This document shows, piece by piece, positions 46,540-58,716 of a stretch of 64,000 bases of DNA. Each line of letters opens with the position of its first letter. Position 1 is the first letter of the stretch. The notes below the pieces were generated by a model that was not told the origin of the DNA, ran no database searches, and saw nothing but the letters and a program-made list of their open reading frames with translations. The stretch lies in the NCBI RefSeq assembly GCF_000708715.2, contig NZ_JENB01000014.1:90826-154825 (forward strand), read 5' to 3'. The DNA comes from Pseudomonas putida W15Oct28. Its GTDB lineage: Bacteria; Pseudomonadota; Gammaproteobacteria; Pseudomonadales; Pseudomonadaceae. Position numbers and translations under genes: made by a program.

Positions 46540-46645
46540 GATAAGCCCTCAAACGGTCTTCAGGTTAGCCCGGGACGTGGGTCTTCGACCCCTGCCCGAC
46601 CTTACTCTTATCGACTCAAAAAAATGGATGTGTGCAAACGACCGA

Positions 46646-47017
46646 TTACTTCGGACGCTTGGTACCGTACTTCGAACGACCCTGGTTACGGCCTTTAACG
46701 CCCGAAGTATCCAGAGAGCCGCGAACGGTGTGGTAACGAACACCTGGCAAGTCTTTTACACGGCCGCCACGGATCAGGACGACGCTGTGCTCTTGCAGGT
46801 TGTGGCCTTCACCGCCGATGTACGAGGAAACCTCGAAACCGTTGGTCAGACGCACACGGCATACTTTACGCAGTGCCGAGTTAGGTTTTTTCGGCGTGGT
46901 GGTGTACACACGGGTGCACACGCCACGACGTTGCGGGCAGTTCTGCAGCGCAGGAACGTCGGATTTCTCGACCGAACGCTTACGCGGCTGACGTACCAGC
47001 TGGTTGATAGTTGCCAT
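46646..47017 (-). CDS. rpsL: Ribosomal protein uS12
   Basis: The product is 123 aa. The decoding-site loops [13 protein letters not shown] and [13 protein letters not shown] are intact. Lys43 and Lys88 are wild type, so no streptomycin-resistance change is seen. It is first in the str operon, behind its own promoter. Confidence 0.98.
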   Translation of the reverse strand: MATINQLVRQPRKRSVEKSDVPALQNCPQRRGVCTRVYTTTPKKPNSALRKVCRVRLTNGFEVSSYIGGEGHNLQEHSVVLIRGGRVKDLPGVRYHTVRGSLDTSGVKGRNQGRSKYGTKRPK

Positions 47018-47110
47018 CTACTAGCTCCACTGATTGTCTTGCGACTCTATTGTCTTGCAAGAAAGCCAAAAATTGGCGAGACGGAGCCTCACCAAATTTA
47101 AGGGTACAAA

Positions 47111-47139
47111 AGTCTACGGAGGATCTTGCACCCAGTCAA
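47111..47139 (-). promoter_or_regulatory. str operon promoter (rpsL)
   Basis: TTGACT (47139-47134), a 17-bp spacer and TAGACT (47116-47111). It follows the large hairpin at 47145-47217. The predicted leader to rpsL is about 85 nt. Confidence 0.65.
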
Positions 47140-47144
47140 GACAA

Positions 47145-47217
47145 GGCCCCGGCCCTCCTCGCCCGATCATCGGCAACAATTCATGTCACCGATGGCCGAT
47201 CGAGGCTTGCCGGGGCC
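47145..47217 (-). terminator. Long stem-loop between rpoC and rpsL
   Basis: The arms GGCCCCGGC (47145-47153) and GCCGGGGCC (47209-47217) pair over 9 bp. Inner pairs follow: CCTCG with CGAGG, and CATCGG with CCGATG. The whole is a 73-nt rod with a loop of about 15 nt. It starts 11 nt after the rpoC stop, and TTGTCTTG follows on the minus strand. It probably ends or processes the rpoBC transcript. Confidence 0.65.
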
Positions 47218-47228
47218 CTGCCCTGTAC

Positions 47229-50200
47229 TTAGTTACCGCTGGAATTCAGCGCTTCGGTCAGTGCGGCTTCCACCTCACTGGCGCTTACACGCAGCGGTTT
47301 GTCGGCTTCACGGCGACGCTTGCGCTCGCTGTGGTAGGCCAGACCAGTACCCGCCGGGATCAGACGACCCACGACGACGTTCTCTTTCAGGCCGCGCAGG
47401 TAGTCGCGCTTGCCGGTTACGGCCGCTTCGGTCAGTACGCGGGTGGTTTCCTGGAAGGAAGCCGCGGAGATGAACGACTCGGTCGACAGCGAGGCCTTGG
47501 TGATACCCAGCAGCACGCGGGTGAACTTCGAGATGAACTTGTCATCACCGGCGAGACGCTCGTTCTCGACCAGTACATGAGTCAGTTCCATCTGGTCGCC
47601 CTTGATGAAGCTGGAATCGCCCGACTCGGAGATCTCGACCTTGCGCAGCATCTGACGCAGGATGGTCTCGATGTGCTTGTCGTTGATCTTAACGCCTTGC
47701 AGACGGTAAACGTCCTGAATCTCGTTGACGATGTACTTCGCCAGCGCGCTTACACCCAGCAGACGCAGGATGTCGTGCGGATCGCTCGGGCCGTCGGAAA
47801 TAACTTCGCCGCGGTTTACCTGTTCGCCTTCGAAGACGTTCAGGTGGCGCCACTTCGGAATCAGCTCTTCGTACGGATCGCTACCGTCGGTCGGAGTGAT
47901 GACCAGACGACGCTTGCCCTTGGTCTCTTTACCGAACGCGATGGTACCGCTGACTTCAGCCAGAATCGAGGCTTCTTTCGGACGACGCGCTTCGAACAAG
48001 TCAGCTACGCGTGGCAGACCACCGGTGATGTCACGGGTCTTCGACGTTTCTTGCGGGATACGCGCGATAACGTCACCAACACCGATCTGAGCACCGTCAG
48101 CAACACCTACCAAGGCGTTGGCTGGCAGGAAGTACTGCGCCGGTACGTCGGTACCTGGCAGGTACAGGTCCTTGCCATTGGCGTCGACCATCTTGATTGC
48201 CGGACGGATTTCCTTGCCTGCGGCAGGGCGATCCTTGACGTCCAGTACTTCAATGTTGGTCAGGCCGGTCAGTTCGTCGGTCTGACGCTTGATGGTGATG
48301 TTTTCTTCCATGCCCACGAAGGTCACGGTACCTTTCAGCTCGGTAACGATCGGGTGGGTGTGCGGGTCCCACTTGGCGACGATGGCGCCAGCTTCGACCT
48401 TCTCACCTTCCTTGACCGAAATCACCGCACCGTAAGGCAGCTTGTAACGCTCACGCTCACGACCGAATTCGTCGGCAATGGCCAGCTCGCCGGAACGCGA
48501 AACAGCAACCAGGTTGCCATCGGCGCGCACAACATGCTTCAGGTTGTGCAGACGTACCATACCGCCGTTCTTCACCTGGACGCTGTCGGCAGCCGAAGTA
48601 CGGCTTGCAGCACCACCGATGTGGAACGTACGCATGGTCAGCTGGGTACCTGGCTCACCGATCGACTGTGCAGCGATAACGCCGACAGCTTCACCGATGT
48701 TCACCTGGTGACCACGCGCCAGGTCACGACCGTAGCACTTGGCGCAGATACCGAAGCGGGTTTCGCAGTTGATCGGCGAACGCACGATAACTTCGTCGAT
48801 GCTGTTCAGCTCGATGAACTCGACCCACTGCTCGTCTACCAGGGTACCGGCCGGAACGATGACGTCCTCGGTGCCTGGCTTGAACACGTCACGGGCGATG
48901 ACACGGCCCAGTACACGCTCACCCAACGGCTCTACAACGTCACCGCCTTCAATGTGCGGAGTCATCAGCAAGCCATGGTCGGTACCGCAGTCGATCTCGG
49001 TCACAACCAGGTCTTGCGCAACGTCTACCAGACGACGGGTCAGGTAACCGGAGTTCGCAGTCTTCAACGCGGTATCCGCCAGACCTTTACGAGCACCGTG
49101 AGTCGAGATGAAGTACTGGAGTACGCTCAGACCTTCACGGAAGTTCGCGGTGATCGGCGTCTCGATGATCGAGCCGTCCGGCTTGGCCATCAGGCCACGC
49201 ATACCGGCCAGCTGACGGATCTGGGCCGCGGAGCCCCGCGCACCGGAGTCAGCCATCATGTACATCGAGTTGAAGGACTCTTGCTCGACTTCTTTGCCTT
49301 CGCGGTCGATGACCTTCTCTTTCGAGAGGTTGGCCATCATCGCCTTGGACACTTCGTCGTTCGCCTTCGACCACAAGTCGATGACCTTGTTGTACTTCTC
49401 GCCCTGGGTTACCAGGCCGGAGGCGTACTGGCTCTCGATTTCCTTCACTTCATCGGTAGCGCTGTTGATGATGCGCGCTTTCTCATCCGGGATGACAAAG
49501 TCGTTCACACCAATGGACACGCCAGAGATGGTGGAGTAAGCGAAACCGGTGTACATCAGCTGGTCGGCGAAGATAACGGTCTCTTTCAGACCAACCACGC
49601 GGTAGCACTGGTTGATCAGCTTGGAGATCGCCTTTTTCTTCATCGGCTGGTTGACGACATCGTACGGCAGGCCTGCAGGTACTACCTGGAACAGCAGCGC
49701 ACGGCCGACGGTGGTGTCGACGATACGGGTGTTCTTGGTCGAGCTGCCATCACGGTCATTCACGGTCTCGTTGATACGGACCTTGATTTTCGCGTGCAGG
49801 GCAGCTTCGCCGGCGCGGAATACGCGGTCGACTTCCTGCAGGTCGGCGAATACGCGACCTTCGCCCTTGGCGTTGATGGCTTCACGGGTCATGTAGTACA
49901 GACCCAGTACAACGTCCTGCGACGGAACGATGATTGGCTCACCGTTGGCTGGCGACAGAATGTTGTTGGTCGACATCATCAGCGCGCGTGCTTCGAGCTG
50001 AGCTTCCAGGGTCAGCGGCACGTGAACGGCCATCTGGTCACCGTCGAAGTCGGCGTTGTACGCGGCACAGACCAGCGGGTGAAGCTGGATGGCCTTACCT
50101 TCGATGAGCACAGGCTCGAACGCCTGGATACCCAGACGGTGAAGGGTCGGTGCACGGTTGAGCAGTACGGGGTGTTCGCGAATCACTTCAGCGAGAACGT

Positions 50201-51428
50201 CCCACACCTCTGGCAGCTCGCGCTCGACCATCTTCTTGGCAGCTTTGATGGTGGTCGCCAGACCACGCATTTCCAGCTTACCGAAAATGAACGGCTTGAA
50301 CAGCTCGAGGGCCATCTTCTTCGGCAGACCGCACTGGTGCAGACGCAGGGTCGGGCCTACGGTAATTACCGAACGACCGGAGTAGTCAACACGCTTACCG
50401 AGCAAGTTCTGACGGAAGCGACCTTGCTTACCTTTGATCATGTCGGCCAGGGACTTCAGCGGACGCTTGTTCGAGCCAGTGATGGCGCGACCGCGACGGC
50501 CGTTGTCCAGCAGGGCGTCGACCGCTTCCTGCAGCATGCGCTTTTCGTTGCGCACGATGATGTCCGGCGCGGACAGATCGAGCAGGCGCTTCAGACGGTT
50601 GTTACGGTTGATCACCCGACGATACAGGTCGTTCAGGTCGGAGGTCGCGAAGCGGCCGCCATCCAGCGGTACCAGCGGACGCAGGTCCGGCGGCAGTACT
50701 GGCAGGACGGTCAGAACCATCCACTCAGGCAGGTTGCCCGAGCCCTGGAAAGCTTCCATCAGCTTCAGGCGCTTGGACAGCTTCTTGATCTTGGTTTCCG
50801 AGTTGGTCTGCGGAATCTCTTCACGCAGGCGGCCGATCTCGTGCTCCAGGTCGATAGCGTGCAGCAGCTCGCGGACAGCCTCGGCACCCATGCGGGCGTC
50901 GAAGTCGTCACCGAACTCTTCCAGCGCTTCGAAGTACTGCTCGTCGTTCAGCAGCTGGCCCTTTTCCAGGGTGGTCATGCCCGGGTCGATAACGACGTAG
51001 CTCTCGAAGTAGAGAACGCGCTCGATATCACGCAGGGTCATGTCCATCAGCAGGCCGATACGGGACGGCAGCGATTTCAGGAACCAGATGTGGGCAACCG
51101 GCGAGGCCAGTTCGATGTGCGCCATACGCTCACGACGAACCTTGGCCAGGGCAACTTCAACGCCGCACTTCTCGCAGATTACGCCGCGGTGCTTGAGGCG
51201 CTTGTACTTGCCGCACAGGCACTCGTAGTCCTTGACTGGGCCAAAGATCTTGGCGCAGAACAGGCCGTCACGCTCAGGTTTGAACGTACGGTAGTTGATG
51301 GTTTCCGGCTTTTTAACTTCACCGAACGACCACGAACGGATCATCTCAGGTGACGCCAGCCCGATACGGATGGCGTCGAACTCTTCGACTTGACCCTGGT
51401 TTTTCAGCAAATTCAGTAGGTCTTTCAA
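47229..51428 (-). CDS. rpoC: RNA polymerase beta-prime subunit
   Basis: The product is 1399 aa. The N-terminal zinc site is [20 protein letters not shown] (about 70-89). The catalytic magnesium motif is NADFDGDQM, the trigger loop region follows, and the second zinc site is [20 protein letters not shown]. The C-terminal end is [18 protein letters not shown]. It follows rpoB by 64 nt. Full length compares well with E. coli (1407). Confidence 0.99.
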   Translation of the reverse strand: MKDLLNLLKNQGQVEEFDAIRIGLASPEMIRSWSFGEVKKPETINYRTFKPERDGLFCAKIFGPVKDYECLCGKYKRLKHRGVICEKCGVEVALAKVRRERMAHIELASPVAHIWFLKSLPSRIGLLMDMTLRDIERVLYFESYVVIDPGMTTLEKGQLLNDEQYFEALEEFGDDFDARMGAEAVRELLHAIDLEHEIGRLREEIPQTNSETKIKKLSKRLKLMEAFQGSGNLPEWMVLTVLPVLPPDLRPLVPLDGGRFATSDLNDLYRRVINRNNRLKRLLDLSAPDIIVRNEKRMLQEAVDALLDNGRRGRAITGSNKRPLKSLADMIKGKQGRFRQNLLGKRVDYSGRSVITVGPTLRLHQCGLPKKMALELFKPFIFGKLEMRGLATTIKAAKKMVERELPEVWDVLAEVIREHPVLLNRAPTLHRLGIQAFEPVLIEGKAIQLHPLVCAAYNADFDGDQMAVHVPLTLEAQLEARALMMSTNNILSPANGEPIIVPSQDVVLGLYYMTREAINAKGEGRVFADLQEVDRVFRAGEAALHAKIKVRINETVNDRDGSSTKNTRIVDTTVGRALLFQVVPAGLPYDVVNQPMKKKAISKLINQCYRVVGLKETVIFADQLMYTGFAYSTISGVSIGVNDFVIPDEKARIINSATDEVKEIESQYASGLVTQGEKYNKVIDLWSKANDEVSKAMMANLSKEKVIDREGKEVEQESFNSMYMMADSGARGSAAQIRQLAGMRGLMAKPDGSIIETPITANFREGLSVLQYFISTHGARKGLADTALKTANSGYLTRRLVDVAQDLVVTEIDCGTDHGLLMTPHIEGGDVVEPLGERVLGRVIARDVFKPGTEDVIVPAGTLVDEQWVEFIELNSIDEVIVRSPINCETRFGICAKCYGRDLARGHQVNIGEAVGVIAAQSIGEPGTQLTMRTFHIGGAASRTSAADSVQVKNGGMVRLHNLKHVVRADGNLVAVSRSGELAIADEFGRERERYKLPYGAVISVKEGEKVEAGAIVAKWDPHTHPIVTELKGTVTFVGMEENITIKRQTDELTGLTNIEVLDVKDRPAAGKEIRPAIKMVDANGKDLYLPGTDVPAQYFLPANALVGVADGAQIGVGDVIARIPQETSKTRDITGGLPRVADLFEARRPKEASILAEVSGTIAFGKETKGKRRLVITPTDGSDPYEELIPKWRHLNVFEGEQVNRGEVISDGPSDPHDILRLLGVSALAKYIVNEIQDVYRLQGVKINDKHIETILRQMLRKVEISESGDSSFIKGDQMELTHVLVENERLAGDDKFISKFTRVLLGITKASLSTESFISAASFQETTRVLTEAAVTGKRDYLRGLKENVVVGRLIPAGTGLAYHSERKRRREADKPLRVSASEVEAALTEALNSSGN

Positions 51429-51492
51429 GGCCTTTCCTCCTGGCGGAGCAGGGAGCGGGCATTACCTGCCCCACTCCCCTTCGCGTCACGTG

Positions 51493-54400
51493 TTATTCGG
51501 TTTCCAGATCGATATCGATACCGAGCGAACGGATCTCTTTGATCAACACGTTGAAGGACTCGGGCATGCCCGGCTCCATACGGTGATCGCCATCCACGAT
51601 GTTCTTGTACATCTTGGTACGGCCGTTCACGTCGTCCGACTTCACTGTGAGCATTTCTTGCAGGGTGTATGCCGCGCCGTATGCTTCCAGCGCCCACACT
51701 TCCATCTCCCCGAAACGCTGACCACCGAACTGCGCCTTACCACCCAGCGGCTGCTGGGTAACCAGGCTGTAGGAACCAGTGGAACGCGCGTGCATCTTGT
51801 CGTCCACCAAGTGGTTCAGCTTGAGCATGTACATGTAACCAACGGTCACTGGACGCTCGAACTTGTTGCCGGTACGGCCGTCGAACAGCACCATCTGGCC
51901 GCTCTCTGGCAGATCGGCCAGCTTCAGCATGGCCTTGATCTCGCTTTCCTTGGCACCGTCGAAGACCGGGGTAGCCATCGGCACGCCCTTCTTCAGGTTG
52001 TGCGCCAGGGCCAGGATCTCTTCGTCGGTGAACTCGGCGAGGTTTTCCTGACGACCGCCGATCTCGTTGTAGACCTCGGTCAGGAATACGCGCAGCTCAG
52101 CGGCTTTGCGTTGCTCTTCGATCATGCGGTCGATCTTCTCGCCCAGGCCCTTGGCCGCGAGGCCCAGGTGGGTTTCGAGGATCTGACCGACGTTCATACG
52201 CGAAGGTACGCCCAGCGGGTTCAGTACGACGTCGACCGGAGTACCGTTGGCATCGTGCGGCATGTCTTCAACCGGCATGATTACCGAGACGACACCCTTG
52301 TTACCGTGACGACCAGCCATCTTGTCACCCGGCTGGATGCGACGGCGGATTGCCAGGTAGACCTTGACGATCTTCAGTACGCCAGGTGCCAGGTCATCGC
52401 CCTGCTGCAGCTTGCGCTTCTTGTCTTCGAACTTGTCGTCCAGCAGACGGCGACGGTCGACGATGTACTGCTGAGCCTTTTCCAGCTGCTCGTTCAGTGC
52501 ATCTTCAGCCATGCGCAGTTTGAACCACTGGCCGTGCTCCAGACCGTCCAGCACGTCGTCAGCGATCACGGTGCCTTTCTTCAGGCCCGCACCACCGTCA
52601 ACCACCTGGCCGTTAAGAGCAGAACGCAGACGCTCGAAGGTTGCGCCTTCGACGATGCGGAACTCTTCGTTGAGGTCCTTGCGGATCTCGTCCAGCTGCA
52701 TCTTCTCGATGGCCAGGGCGCGAGTATCGCGCTCGACGCCATCACGGGTGAAGACCTGTACGTCAATGACGGTACCCTTGGTGCCGGTTGGCACGCGCAG
52801 GGAGGTGTCTTTAACGTCGCTGGCCTTCTCACCGAAGATTGCACGCAGCAGTTTTTCTTCCGGAGTCAGCTGGGTTTCGCCTTTTGGCGTGACCTTGCCA
52901 ACCAGGATGTCGCCAGCGCCGACTTCAGCACCCACGTAAACGATACCGGCTTCGTCCAGCTTGTTCAGTGCAGCTTCACCCACGTTCGGGATGTCCGCAG
53001 TGATTTCCTCTGGGCCAAGCTTGGTGTCACGCGCCACACAGGTCAGTTCCTGAATGTGGATGGTGGTGAAGCGATCTTCCTGAACCACACGCTCGGACAG
53101 GCAGATGGAGTCTTCGAAGTTGAAGCCGTTCCACGCCATGAACGCGATGCGCATGTTCTGACCCAGCGCCAGTTCACCCATGTCGGTGGACGGGCCGTCG
53201 GCCATGATGTCGCTACGCTGAACCTTGTCACCCTTGCTCACCAGCGGACGCTGGTTGATGCAGGTGTTCTGGTTAGAACGGGTGTACTTGGTCAGGTTGT
53301 AGATATCTACACCTGCTTCGCCGGTTTCCACTTCGTCGTCGTTAACGCGAACAACGATACGGCTTGCGTCGACCGAGTCGATCACGCCACCACGGCGAGC
53401 AACCACGCAGACACCGGAGTCACGGGCAACGTTGCGCTCCATGCCGGTACCTACCAGCGGCTTGTCGGCACGCAGGGTCGGTACAGCCTGACGCTGCATG
53501 TTCGAACCCATCAACGCACGGTTGGCGTCGTCGTGCTCGAGGAACGGAATCAGCGACGCTGCAACAGAAACAACCTGCTTCGGCGAAACGTCCATCAGGG
53601 TGACGTCTTCCGGCGCCTTGACGGTGAATTCGTTCAGGTGACGAACAGCTACCAGCTCATCGATCAGTTGCTTCTTGTCGTTCATCGCGGCCGAAGCCTG
53701 GGCGATGACGTGATCCGCTTCTTCGATTGCCGACAGGAACACGATGTCGTCGCTGACAACGCCTTCCTTCACCACGCGGTACGGGCTTTCCAGGAAGCCG
53801 TACTGGTTGGTGCGGGCATAGGCTGCCAGGGAGTTGATCAGACCGATGTTCGGACCTTCAGGGGTCTCGATCGGGCACACACGGCCGTAGTGGGTCGGGT
53901 GTACGTCACGGACTTCGAAGCCAGCACGCTCACGGGTCAGACCGCCCGGGCCGAGTGCAGAGACGCGGCGCTTGTGGGTGATCTCGGAGAGCGGGTTGTT
54001 CTGGTCCATGAACTGGGACAGCTGGCTGGAACCGAAGAACTCTTTCACCGCCGCCGCAACCGGCTTGGCGTTGATCAGGTCTTGCGGCATCAAGCCTTCG
54101 CTTTCCGCCATCGACAGACGTTCCTTGACCGCGCGCTCTACACGCACCAGGCCAACGCGGAACTGGTTTTCGGCCATCTCGCCGACGCAACGAACGCGAC
54201 GGTTACCCAGGTGGTCGATGTCGTCGACGATGCCTTTGCCGTTACGGATATCGACCAGGGTCTTGAGGACCTCGACGATGTCTTCCTTGCTCAGCACGCC
54301 CGAACCTTCGATCTCGGTACGACCGATACGACGGTTGAACTTCATGCGGCCGACTGCGGACAGGTCGTAACGCTCGGCGCTGAAGAACAGGTTGTTGAAC

Positions 54401-55566
54401 AGGGTCTCGGCAGCATCCTTGGTCGGCGGCTCGCCTGGACGCATCATGCGGTAGATCTCGACCAGAGCTTCCAGCTGGTTGCTGGTGGTGTCGATCTTCA
54501 GGGTGTCGGAGATGAACGGACCGCAATCGATGTCGTTGGTGTACAGGGTCTCGATACGGACGACCTGTGCCTTGGCGACTTTGATCAGCAGATCAGTGGT
54601 CAGCTCGGTATTGCACTCTGCCAGGATCTCGCCAGTAGCCGGGTGCACGATGGCCTTGGCACTGGTGCGACCCAGTACGTATTCCATCGGAACGTCCAGC
54701 TGCTTGACGCCGGCCTTCTCGAGCTGATTGATGTGGCGCGCGGTAATACGGCGGCCCTGCTCGACGATGACTTTGCCGGTTTCGTCATGGATGTCCATGA
54801 CTGCGACTTCACCACGCAGACGCTGTGGCACGAGTTCCAGGCTGAGTTTCTCGCCGGAAACGTGGAACACGTTGGTGGTGTAGAAGGTGTTCAGCACTTC
54901 TTCAGTGCTGTAACCCAAGGCGCGCAGCAGCACCGAAGCCGGCAGCTTGCGGCGACGGTCGATACGGACGAACACGCAGTCTTTCGGGTCGAACTCGAAG
55001 TCCAACCAGGAACCGCGGTAAGGAATGATGCGAGCGGAGTACAGCAGCTTGCCGGAGCTGTGAGTCTTGCCACGGTCGTGGTCGAAGAACACACCAGGCG
55101 AACGGTGCAGCTGGGAAACGATCACACGCTCGGTACCGTTGATAACGAAGGTACCGTTCTCAGTCATCAGGGGAATTTCACCCATGTAGACTTCTTGCTC
55201 TTTGATGTCCTTGATCGCTTTGTTCGACGATTCCTTGTCGAAGATGATCAGGCGCACCTTGACCCGCAGTGGGACCGCGAAGGTCACGCCACGCAGGACA
55301 CATTCCTTCACATCGAAGGCAGGTTCGCCCAGGCGATAGCCTACGTACTCCAGGGCAGCATTGCCGGAGTAGCTGATGATCGGGAATACCGATTTGAAGG
55401 CCGCGTGCAGGCCGACGTCGCGGAACTGATCCTTGGATGCTCCCGCTTGCAGGAATTCGCGATACGAATCCAGCTGGATGGCCAGGAGGTAAGGCACATC
55501 CATGACGTCCGGCAACTTGCTAAAGTCCTTGCGGATACGTTTTTTCTCAGTGTATGAGTAAGCCAT
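51493..55566 (-). CDS. rpoB: RNA polymerase beta subunit
   Basis: The product is 1357 aa. The rifampicin region is wild type ([20 protein letters not shown], then [14 protein letters not shown]). The C-terminal catalytic segments are [15 protein letters not shown] and [20 protein letters not shown]. The start [20 protein letters not shown] is the usual pseudomonad one. It lies 220 nt after rplL, behind an attenuator-like hairpin. Confidence 0.99.
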   Translation of the reverse strand: MAYSYTEKKRIRKDFSKLPDVMDVPYLLAIQLDSYREFLQAGASKDQFRDVGLHAAFKSVFPIISYSGNAALEYVGYRLGEPAFDVKECVLRGVTFAVPLRVKVRLIIFDKESSNKAIKDIKEQEVYMGEIPLMTENGTFVINGTERVIVSQLHRSPGVFFDHDRGKTHSSGKLLYSARIIPYRGSWLDFEFDPKDCVFVRIDRRRKLPASVLLRALGYSTEEVLNTFYTTNVFHVSGEKLSLELVPQRLRGEVAVMDIHDETGKVIVEQGRRITARHINQLEKAGVKQLDVPMEYVLGRTSAKAIVHPATGEILAECNTELTTDLLIKVAKAQVVRIETLYTNDIDCGPFISDTLKIDTTSNQLEALVEIYRMMRPGEPPTKDAAETLFNNLFFSAERYDLSAVGRMKFNRRIGRTEIEGSGVLSKEDIVEVLKTLVDIRNGKGIVDDIDHLGNRRVRCVGEMAENQFRVGLVRVERAVKERLSMAESEGLMPQDLINAKPVAAAVKEFFGSSQLSQFMDQNNPLSEITHKRRVSALGPGGLTRERAGFEVRDVHPTHYGRVCPIETPEGPNIGLINSLAAYARTNQYGFLESPYRVVKEGVVSDDIVFLSAIEEADHVIAQASAAMNDKKQLIDELVAVRHLNEFTVKAPEDVTLMDVSPKQVVSVAASLIPFLEHDDANRALMGSNMQRQAVPTLRADKPLVGTGMERNVARDSGVCVVARRGGVIDSVDASRIVVRVNDDEVETGEAGVDIYNLTKYTRSNQNTCINQRPLVSKGDKVQRSDIMADGPSTDMGELALGQNMRIAFMAWNGFNFEDSICLSERVVQEDRFTTIHIQELTCVARDTKLGPEEITADIPNVGEAALNKLDEAGIVYVGAEVGAGDILVGKVTPKGETQLTPEEKLLRAIFGEKASDVKDTSLRVPTGTKGTVIDVQVFTRDGVERDTRALAIEKMQLDEIRKDLNEEFRIVEGATFERLRSALNGQVVDGGAGLKKGTVIADDVLDGLEHGQWFKLRMAEDALNEQLEKAQQYIVDRRRLLDDKFEDKKRKLQQGDDLAPGVLKIVKVYLAIRRRIQPGDKMAGRHGNKGVVSVIMPVEDMPHDANGTPVDVVLNPLGVPSRMNVGQILETHLGLAAKGLGEKIDRMIEEQRKAAELRVFLTEVYNEIGGRQENLAEFTDEEILALAHNLKKGVPMATPVFDGAKESEIKAMLKLADLPESGQMVLFDGRTGNKFERPVTVGYMYMLKLNHLVDDKMHARSTGSYSLVTQQPLGGKAQFGGQRFGEMEVWALEAYGAAYTLQEMLTVKSDDVNGRTKMYKNIVDGDHRMEPGMPESFNVLIKEIRSLGIDIDLETE

Positions 55567-55712
55567 CAGCGTTCCCCAGCTTGGTCACCTGCTTGTTTGG
55601 CTTCTCCCGGCGGGAGCAGCCAGAAAATCGTGCAAACCCCTTGGTTTGCGCCACCCACGTGGGTGTCTTGCAGCTTGTTATCGGGGCCGGCTTGACCGAC
55701 CGCCAATAACGG

Positions 55713-55742
55713 AAAAAGGCCGGTGGCATAAGCCACCAGCCA
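55713..55742 (-). terminator. Attenuator-like hairpin between rplL and rpoB
   Basis: GGTGGC/GCCACC with loop TTAT, extended by GGC/GCC past one mismatch, then five T on the minus strand. It lies 45 nt after the rplL stop. A partial terminator at this place would keep L7/L12 synthesis above that of polymerase. Confidence 0.8.
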
Positions 55743-55786
55743 TCAGCCTTGTGCTCAACGCTCAGGCTGGCATCGCAAAGTCGAAA

Positions 55787-56152
55787 TTACTTCAGCTCGA
55801 CTTTAGCGCCTGCTTCTTCCAGCTTCTTCTTAGCGTCTTCAGCGGCTTCTTTCGAAACGCCTTCAGCTACAACCTGAGGAGCGCCATCGACTTTCTCTTT
55901 GGCTTCTTTCAGGCCCAGACCGGTCAGCTCGCGAACGGCTTTAATCACGTTCACTTTCTTCTCGCCGGCTTCCAGCAGAACAACGTTGAACTCGGTCTGC
56001 TCTTCAACAACGGCAGCAGCAGCAGCTGGGCCAGCAGCGGCAACAGCAGCGGTAACGCCGAAGGTTTCTTCCATTGCTTTGATCAGCTCAACAACTTCCA
56101 GAACGGTTTTCTGGCCGATTGCTTCGATGATTTGCTCGTTAGTCAGGGACAT
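55787..56152 (-). CDS. rplL: Ribosomal protein bL12 (L7/L12)
   Basis: The product is 121 aa. The N-terminal dimerisation helices ([22 protein letters not shown]) are joined by an Ala-rich hinge ([16 protein letters not shown], about 37-52) to the C-terminal factor-binding domain ([21 protein letters not shown] type sequence). It is present in several copies on the stalk. Confidence 0.98.
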   Translation of the reverse strand: MSLTNEQIIEAIGQKTVLEVVELIKAMEETFGVTAAVAAAGPAAAAAVVEEQTEFNVVLLEAGEKKVNVIKAVRELTGLGLKEAKEKVDGAPQVVAEGVSKEAAEDAKKKLEEAGAKVELK

Positions 56153-56229
56153 GACTTAAATCCTGTATTGGGGTGAAGGCCTACGCAGCCATCAAATTAA
56201 ACGAATGATTTTGAAAGAGTTCGCGTGCC

Positions 56230-56730
56230 TTAGGCAGCGGTAGCTTCTTTCTGGTCGCGAATGGCTGCCAGAGTACGAGCCAGCTTGCTGGTGGCGCCTT
56301 GAATAACGCTCATCAGTCGTGCAATAGCTTCGTCGCGGGTCGGCAGGGTAGCCAACACGTCGATCTGGTTCGCTGCAATGAAATTGCCGTCAAACGCAGC
56401 TGCCTTGATCTCGAACTTGTCCTGACCCTTGGCGAACTCTTTGAACAGACGAGCAGCAGCGCCCGGGTGTTCGTTGGAGAAAGCAATCAGGGTCGGGCCT
56501 TTGAACGCGTCGCTGAGGACCGAAAATTCGGTGCCTTCAACAGCGCGCTTGAGCAGGGTGTTACGTACAACACGTACGTAAACGCCAGCCTCGCGGGCCT
56601 CTTTACGGAGTCCGGTCATTGCGCTTACAGTCACACCACGGGCATCAGCCACAACAGCGGACAGAGCGACTTTGGCAGCCTCGTTGACTTCAGCGACGAT
56701 GGCCTTCTTGTCTTCGAGTTTAATTGCCAC
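56230..56730 (-). CDS. rplJ: Ribosomal protein uL10
   Basis: The product is 166 aa, read from the GTG at 56730, which follows AGGAG by 7 nt; the longer ATG frame to 56850 lies in the leader. N-terminal residues bind 23S rRNA ([20 protein letters not shown], then [27 protein letters not shown]). The C-terminal helix anchors L12 dimers. L10-L12 is the usual repressor of this operon. Confidence 0.97.
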   Translation of the reverse strand: MAIKLEDKKAIVAEVNEAAKVALSAVVADARGVTVSAMTGLRKEAREAGVYVRVVRNTLLKRAVEGTEFSVLSDAFKGPTLIAFSNEHPGAAARLFKEFAKGQDKFEIKAAAFDGNFIAANQIDVLATLPTRDEAIARLMSVIQGATSKLARTLAAIRDQKEATAA

Positions 56731-56927
56731 GGGTTTACTCCTGGTTTTTACCGTTTCATCTGGCCGAAGCCGGATGTCGTTTTGGTGTCTGATTCGGTAA
56801 CGAATCGGGAGCACCATCTGCGTGGGCTGGTGTTTTAAGGCTTGCGCCACCTACGGTCTTGGATAGCCCCCGCCAGGCAGGGACCCCAATTTTTGCTGGC
56901 AGCGCGACAAGTCGCACCGCCATGTTC
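56731..56927 (-). promoter_or_regulatory. rplJ leader (probable L10 autoregulatory leader)
   Basis: These 197 nt between rplA and rplJ contain no gene. They have several short inverted repeats, for example GATTCG/CGAATC around GTTAC (56793-56808). Their place matches the L10-leader regulatory RNA of gammaproteobacteria. I could not verify the fold. Confidence 0.5.
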
Positions 56928-57623
56928 TTACACGTCCAGCGAGCTCTGATCGATGATCAGACCTGGGCCCATGGTGGTGCTCAGGGTAACGCGCTTGACG
57001 TAGATACCTTTCGAGGAAGCTGGCTTGATACGCTTCAGATCAGCGATCAGGGCTTCAACGTTTTCCTTCAGCTTGCCAGCTTCAAAGCCGATCTTGCCAA
57101 CGGAGGTGTGGATGATACCGTTTTTGTCGGTACGGTAGCGAACCTGACCAGCCTTGGCGTTTTTCACGGCAGTGGCTACGTCTGGGCTAACGGTACCAAC
57201 TTTCGGGTTAGGCATCAGGCCACGAGGACCCAGAACCTGACCCAGCTGACCTACAACGCGCATTGCATCAGGCGATGCGATAACTACGTCATAGTTCAGG
57301 TCGCCGGCTTTCATTTCGGCAGCCAGATCGTCCATACCTACGCGGTCAGCGCCGGCAGCCAAAGCGGCTTCAGCAGCTGGACCCTGGGTGAAGACGGCAA
57401 CGCGAACGGTCTTGCCAGTGCCGTGTGGCAGCACAGTAGCGCTACGGACGACCTGGTCGGATTTACGCGGGTCAACACCGAGGTTAACGGCGATGTCGTA
57501 GGACTCGACGAACTTGGCAGCAGGCAGCGAGGCCAGCAGAGTTGCCGCTTCTTCGAAGTTGTAGGACTTGCCTGCTTCGATTTTCTCGGCGATTGCCTTT
57601 TGGCGTTTGGTCAGCTTAGCCAT
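56928..57623 (-). CDS. rplA: Ribosomal protein uL1
   Basis: The product is 231 aa. The motif [30 protein letters not shown] is at residues 118-147. It forms the mobile L1 stalk that releases E-site tRNA. In E. coli it represses the rplKA mRNA. Its ATG shares one base with the rplK stop (TAATG). Confidence 0.98.
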   Translation of the reverse strand: MAKLTKRQKAIAEKIEAGKSYNFEEAATLLASLPAAKFVESYDIAVNLGVDPRKSDQVVRSATVLPHGTGKTVRVAVFTQGPAAEAALAAGADRVGMDDLAAEMKAGDLNYDVVIASPDAMRVVGQLGQVLGPRGLMPNPKVGTVSPDVATAVKNAKAGQVRYRTDKNGIIHTSVGKIGFEAGKLKENVEALIADLKRIKPASSKGIYVKRVTLSTTMGPGLIIDQSSLDV

Positions 57624-58054
57624 TACACACCCTCCACGTTCAGGCCCATGCTGCGGGCAGAGCCAGCGATGGTGCGTACAGCAGCGTCCAGGTCAGCAGC
57701 GGTCAGATCAGCCTGTTTTGCCTTGGCGATGTCTTCCAGCTGAGCGCGGGTAACGGTACCGACTTTAACGGTGTTCGGACGAGCCGAACCACTGGTCAGG
57801 CCAGCAGCTTTCTTCAGCAGAACCGAGGCAGGGGTGCTCTTGGTCTCGAAGGTGAAGCTACGGTCGCTGTAGACAGTGATGATCACAGGAGTCGGCAGGC
57901 CGGCTTCTTGACCCTGAGTACGGGCGTTGAAGGCCTTGCAGAATTCCATGATGTTCACACCGTGTTGGCCCAGTGCTGGACCAACGGGTGGGCTTGGGTT
58001 GGCCTGGCCGGCCTTAACTTGCAGCTTGATGTAAGCCTGAATCTTCTTAGCCAT
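57623..58054 (-). CDS. rplK: Ribosomal protein uL11
   Basis: The product is 143 aa. The Pro-rich N-terminal domain ([27 protein letters not shown]) is the thiostrepton-binding part, and the C-terminal domain binds the GTPase-centre rRNA. It is needed for the RelA stringent response. It opens the rplKAJL-rpoBC operon. Confidence 0.98.
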   Translation of the reverse strand: MAKKIQAYIKLQVKAGQANPSPPVGPALGQHGVNIMEFCKAFNARTQGQEAGLPTPVIITVYSDRSFTFETKSTPASVLLKKAAGLTSGSARPNTVKVGTVTRAQLEDIAKAKQADLTAADLDAAVRTIAGSARSMGLNVEGV

Positions 58055-58108
58055 GAGCTACTCCAAAATCGGGTACGAACGCCTGATGGCTCCCCGGATG
58101 ACTTGCGT

Positions 58109-58137
58109 TTTATCCCAGTGACGACAAAACCCCGCAA
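58109..58137 (-). promoter_or_regulatory. Possible promoter upstream of rplK
   Basis: TTGCGG (58137-58132), a 17-bp spacer and GATAAA (58114-58109). The -35 overlaps the downstream stem arm of the hairpin at 58127-58157. The match is modest, but the position corresponds to the L11 promoter in E. coli. Confidence 0.4.
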
Positions 58138-58157
58138 CACACAGGGCTGCGGGGTTT
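58127..58157 (-). terminator. Terminator between nusG and rplK
   Basis: AAACCCCGCA/TGCGGGGTTT is a perfect 10-bp stem with an 11-nt loop, 16 nt after the nusG stop, followed on the minus strand by TGTCGTC. Confidence 0.8.
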
Positions 58158-58173
58158 GGGATGCTTCGTCCGC

Positions 58174-58707
58174 CTAGACCTTTTCGACCTGGCTGAACTC
58201 GAGCTCCACCGGAGTAGAGCGACCGAAAATGAGCACCGCCACCTGGAGGCGACTCTTTTCGTAGTTAACTTCTTCGACACTACCGTTGAAGTCAGCGAAC
58301 GGACCATCAACGACACGAACCACTTCACCTGGCTCGAACAGCGTCTTAGGCTTCGGCTTGTCGCTACCGTCGGCAACGCGACGCAGGATAGCTTCAGCTT
58401 CTTTATCGGTGATCGGTGCAGGCTTATCTGCGGTACCGCCAATAAAGCCCATCACACGAGGGGTATCCTTGACCAAGTGCCAAGTCCCTTCGTTCATCTC
58501 CATCTGGACCAGTACATAGCCAGGGAAGAATTTACGCTCACTCTTGCGCTTCTGGCCGTTGCGCATTTCGACGACTTCTTCGGTCGGAACCAAGATCTCG
58601 CCGAAACCGTCTTCCATGCCAGCCAGCTTGACGCGCTCGATCAGGGAGCGCATTACATGCTTCTCGTAACCCGAGTAAGCATGCACAACATACCAACGCT
58701 TAGCCAC
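58174..58707 (-). CDS. nusG: Transcription antitermination/termination factor NusG
   Basis: The product is 177 aa. The NGN domain (1-120: [20 protein letters not shown]) binds the polymerase clamp. The KOW domain (about 125-177: [24 protein letters not shown]) binds Rho or S10. It lies 9 nt after secE, the near-universal pairing. Confidence 0.98.
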   Translation of the reverse strand: MAKRWYVVHAYSGYEKHVMRSLIERVKLAGMEDGFGEILVPTEEVVEMRNGQKRKSERKFFPGYVLVQMEMNEGTWHLVKDTPRVMGFIGGTADKPAPITDKEAEAILRRVADGSDKPKPKTLFEPGEVVRVVDGPFADFNGSVEEVNYEKSRLQVAVLIFGRSTPVELEFSQVEKV

Positions 58708-58716
58708 GGGACACCT

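Noticed and set aside
46646..47017. Streptomycin- or rifampicin-resistance changes in rpsL or rpoB
   Set aside because: The key residues (Lys43, Lys88 in S12; the rifampicin region of rpoB) read as wild type.
47034..51353. Open frame of 1439 codons antisense to rpoC
   Set aside because: Same cause as the rpoB mirror frame; low-complexity His/Gln/Val-rich product and no ribosome binding site.
51490..55557. Open frame of 1355 codons antisense to all of rpoB
   Set aside because: It mirrors the rpoB codons exactly. High GC at third positions keeps the opposite frame free of stops, and its product has no recognisable domain.
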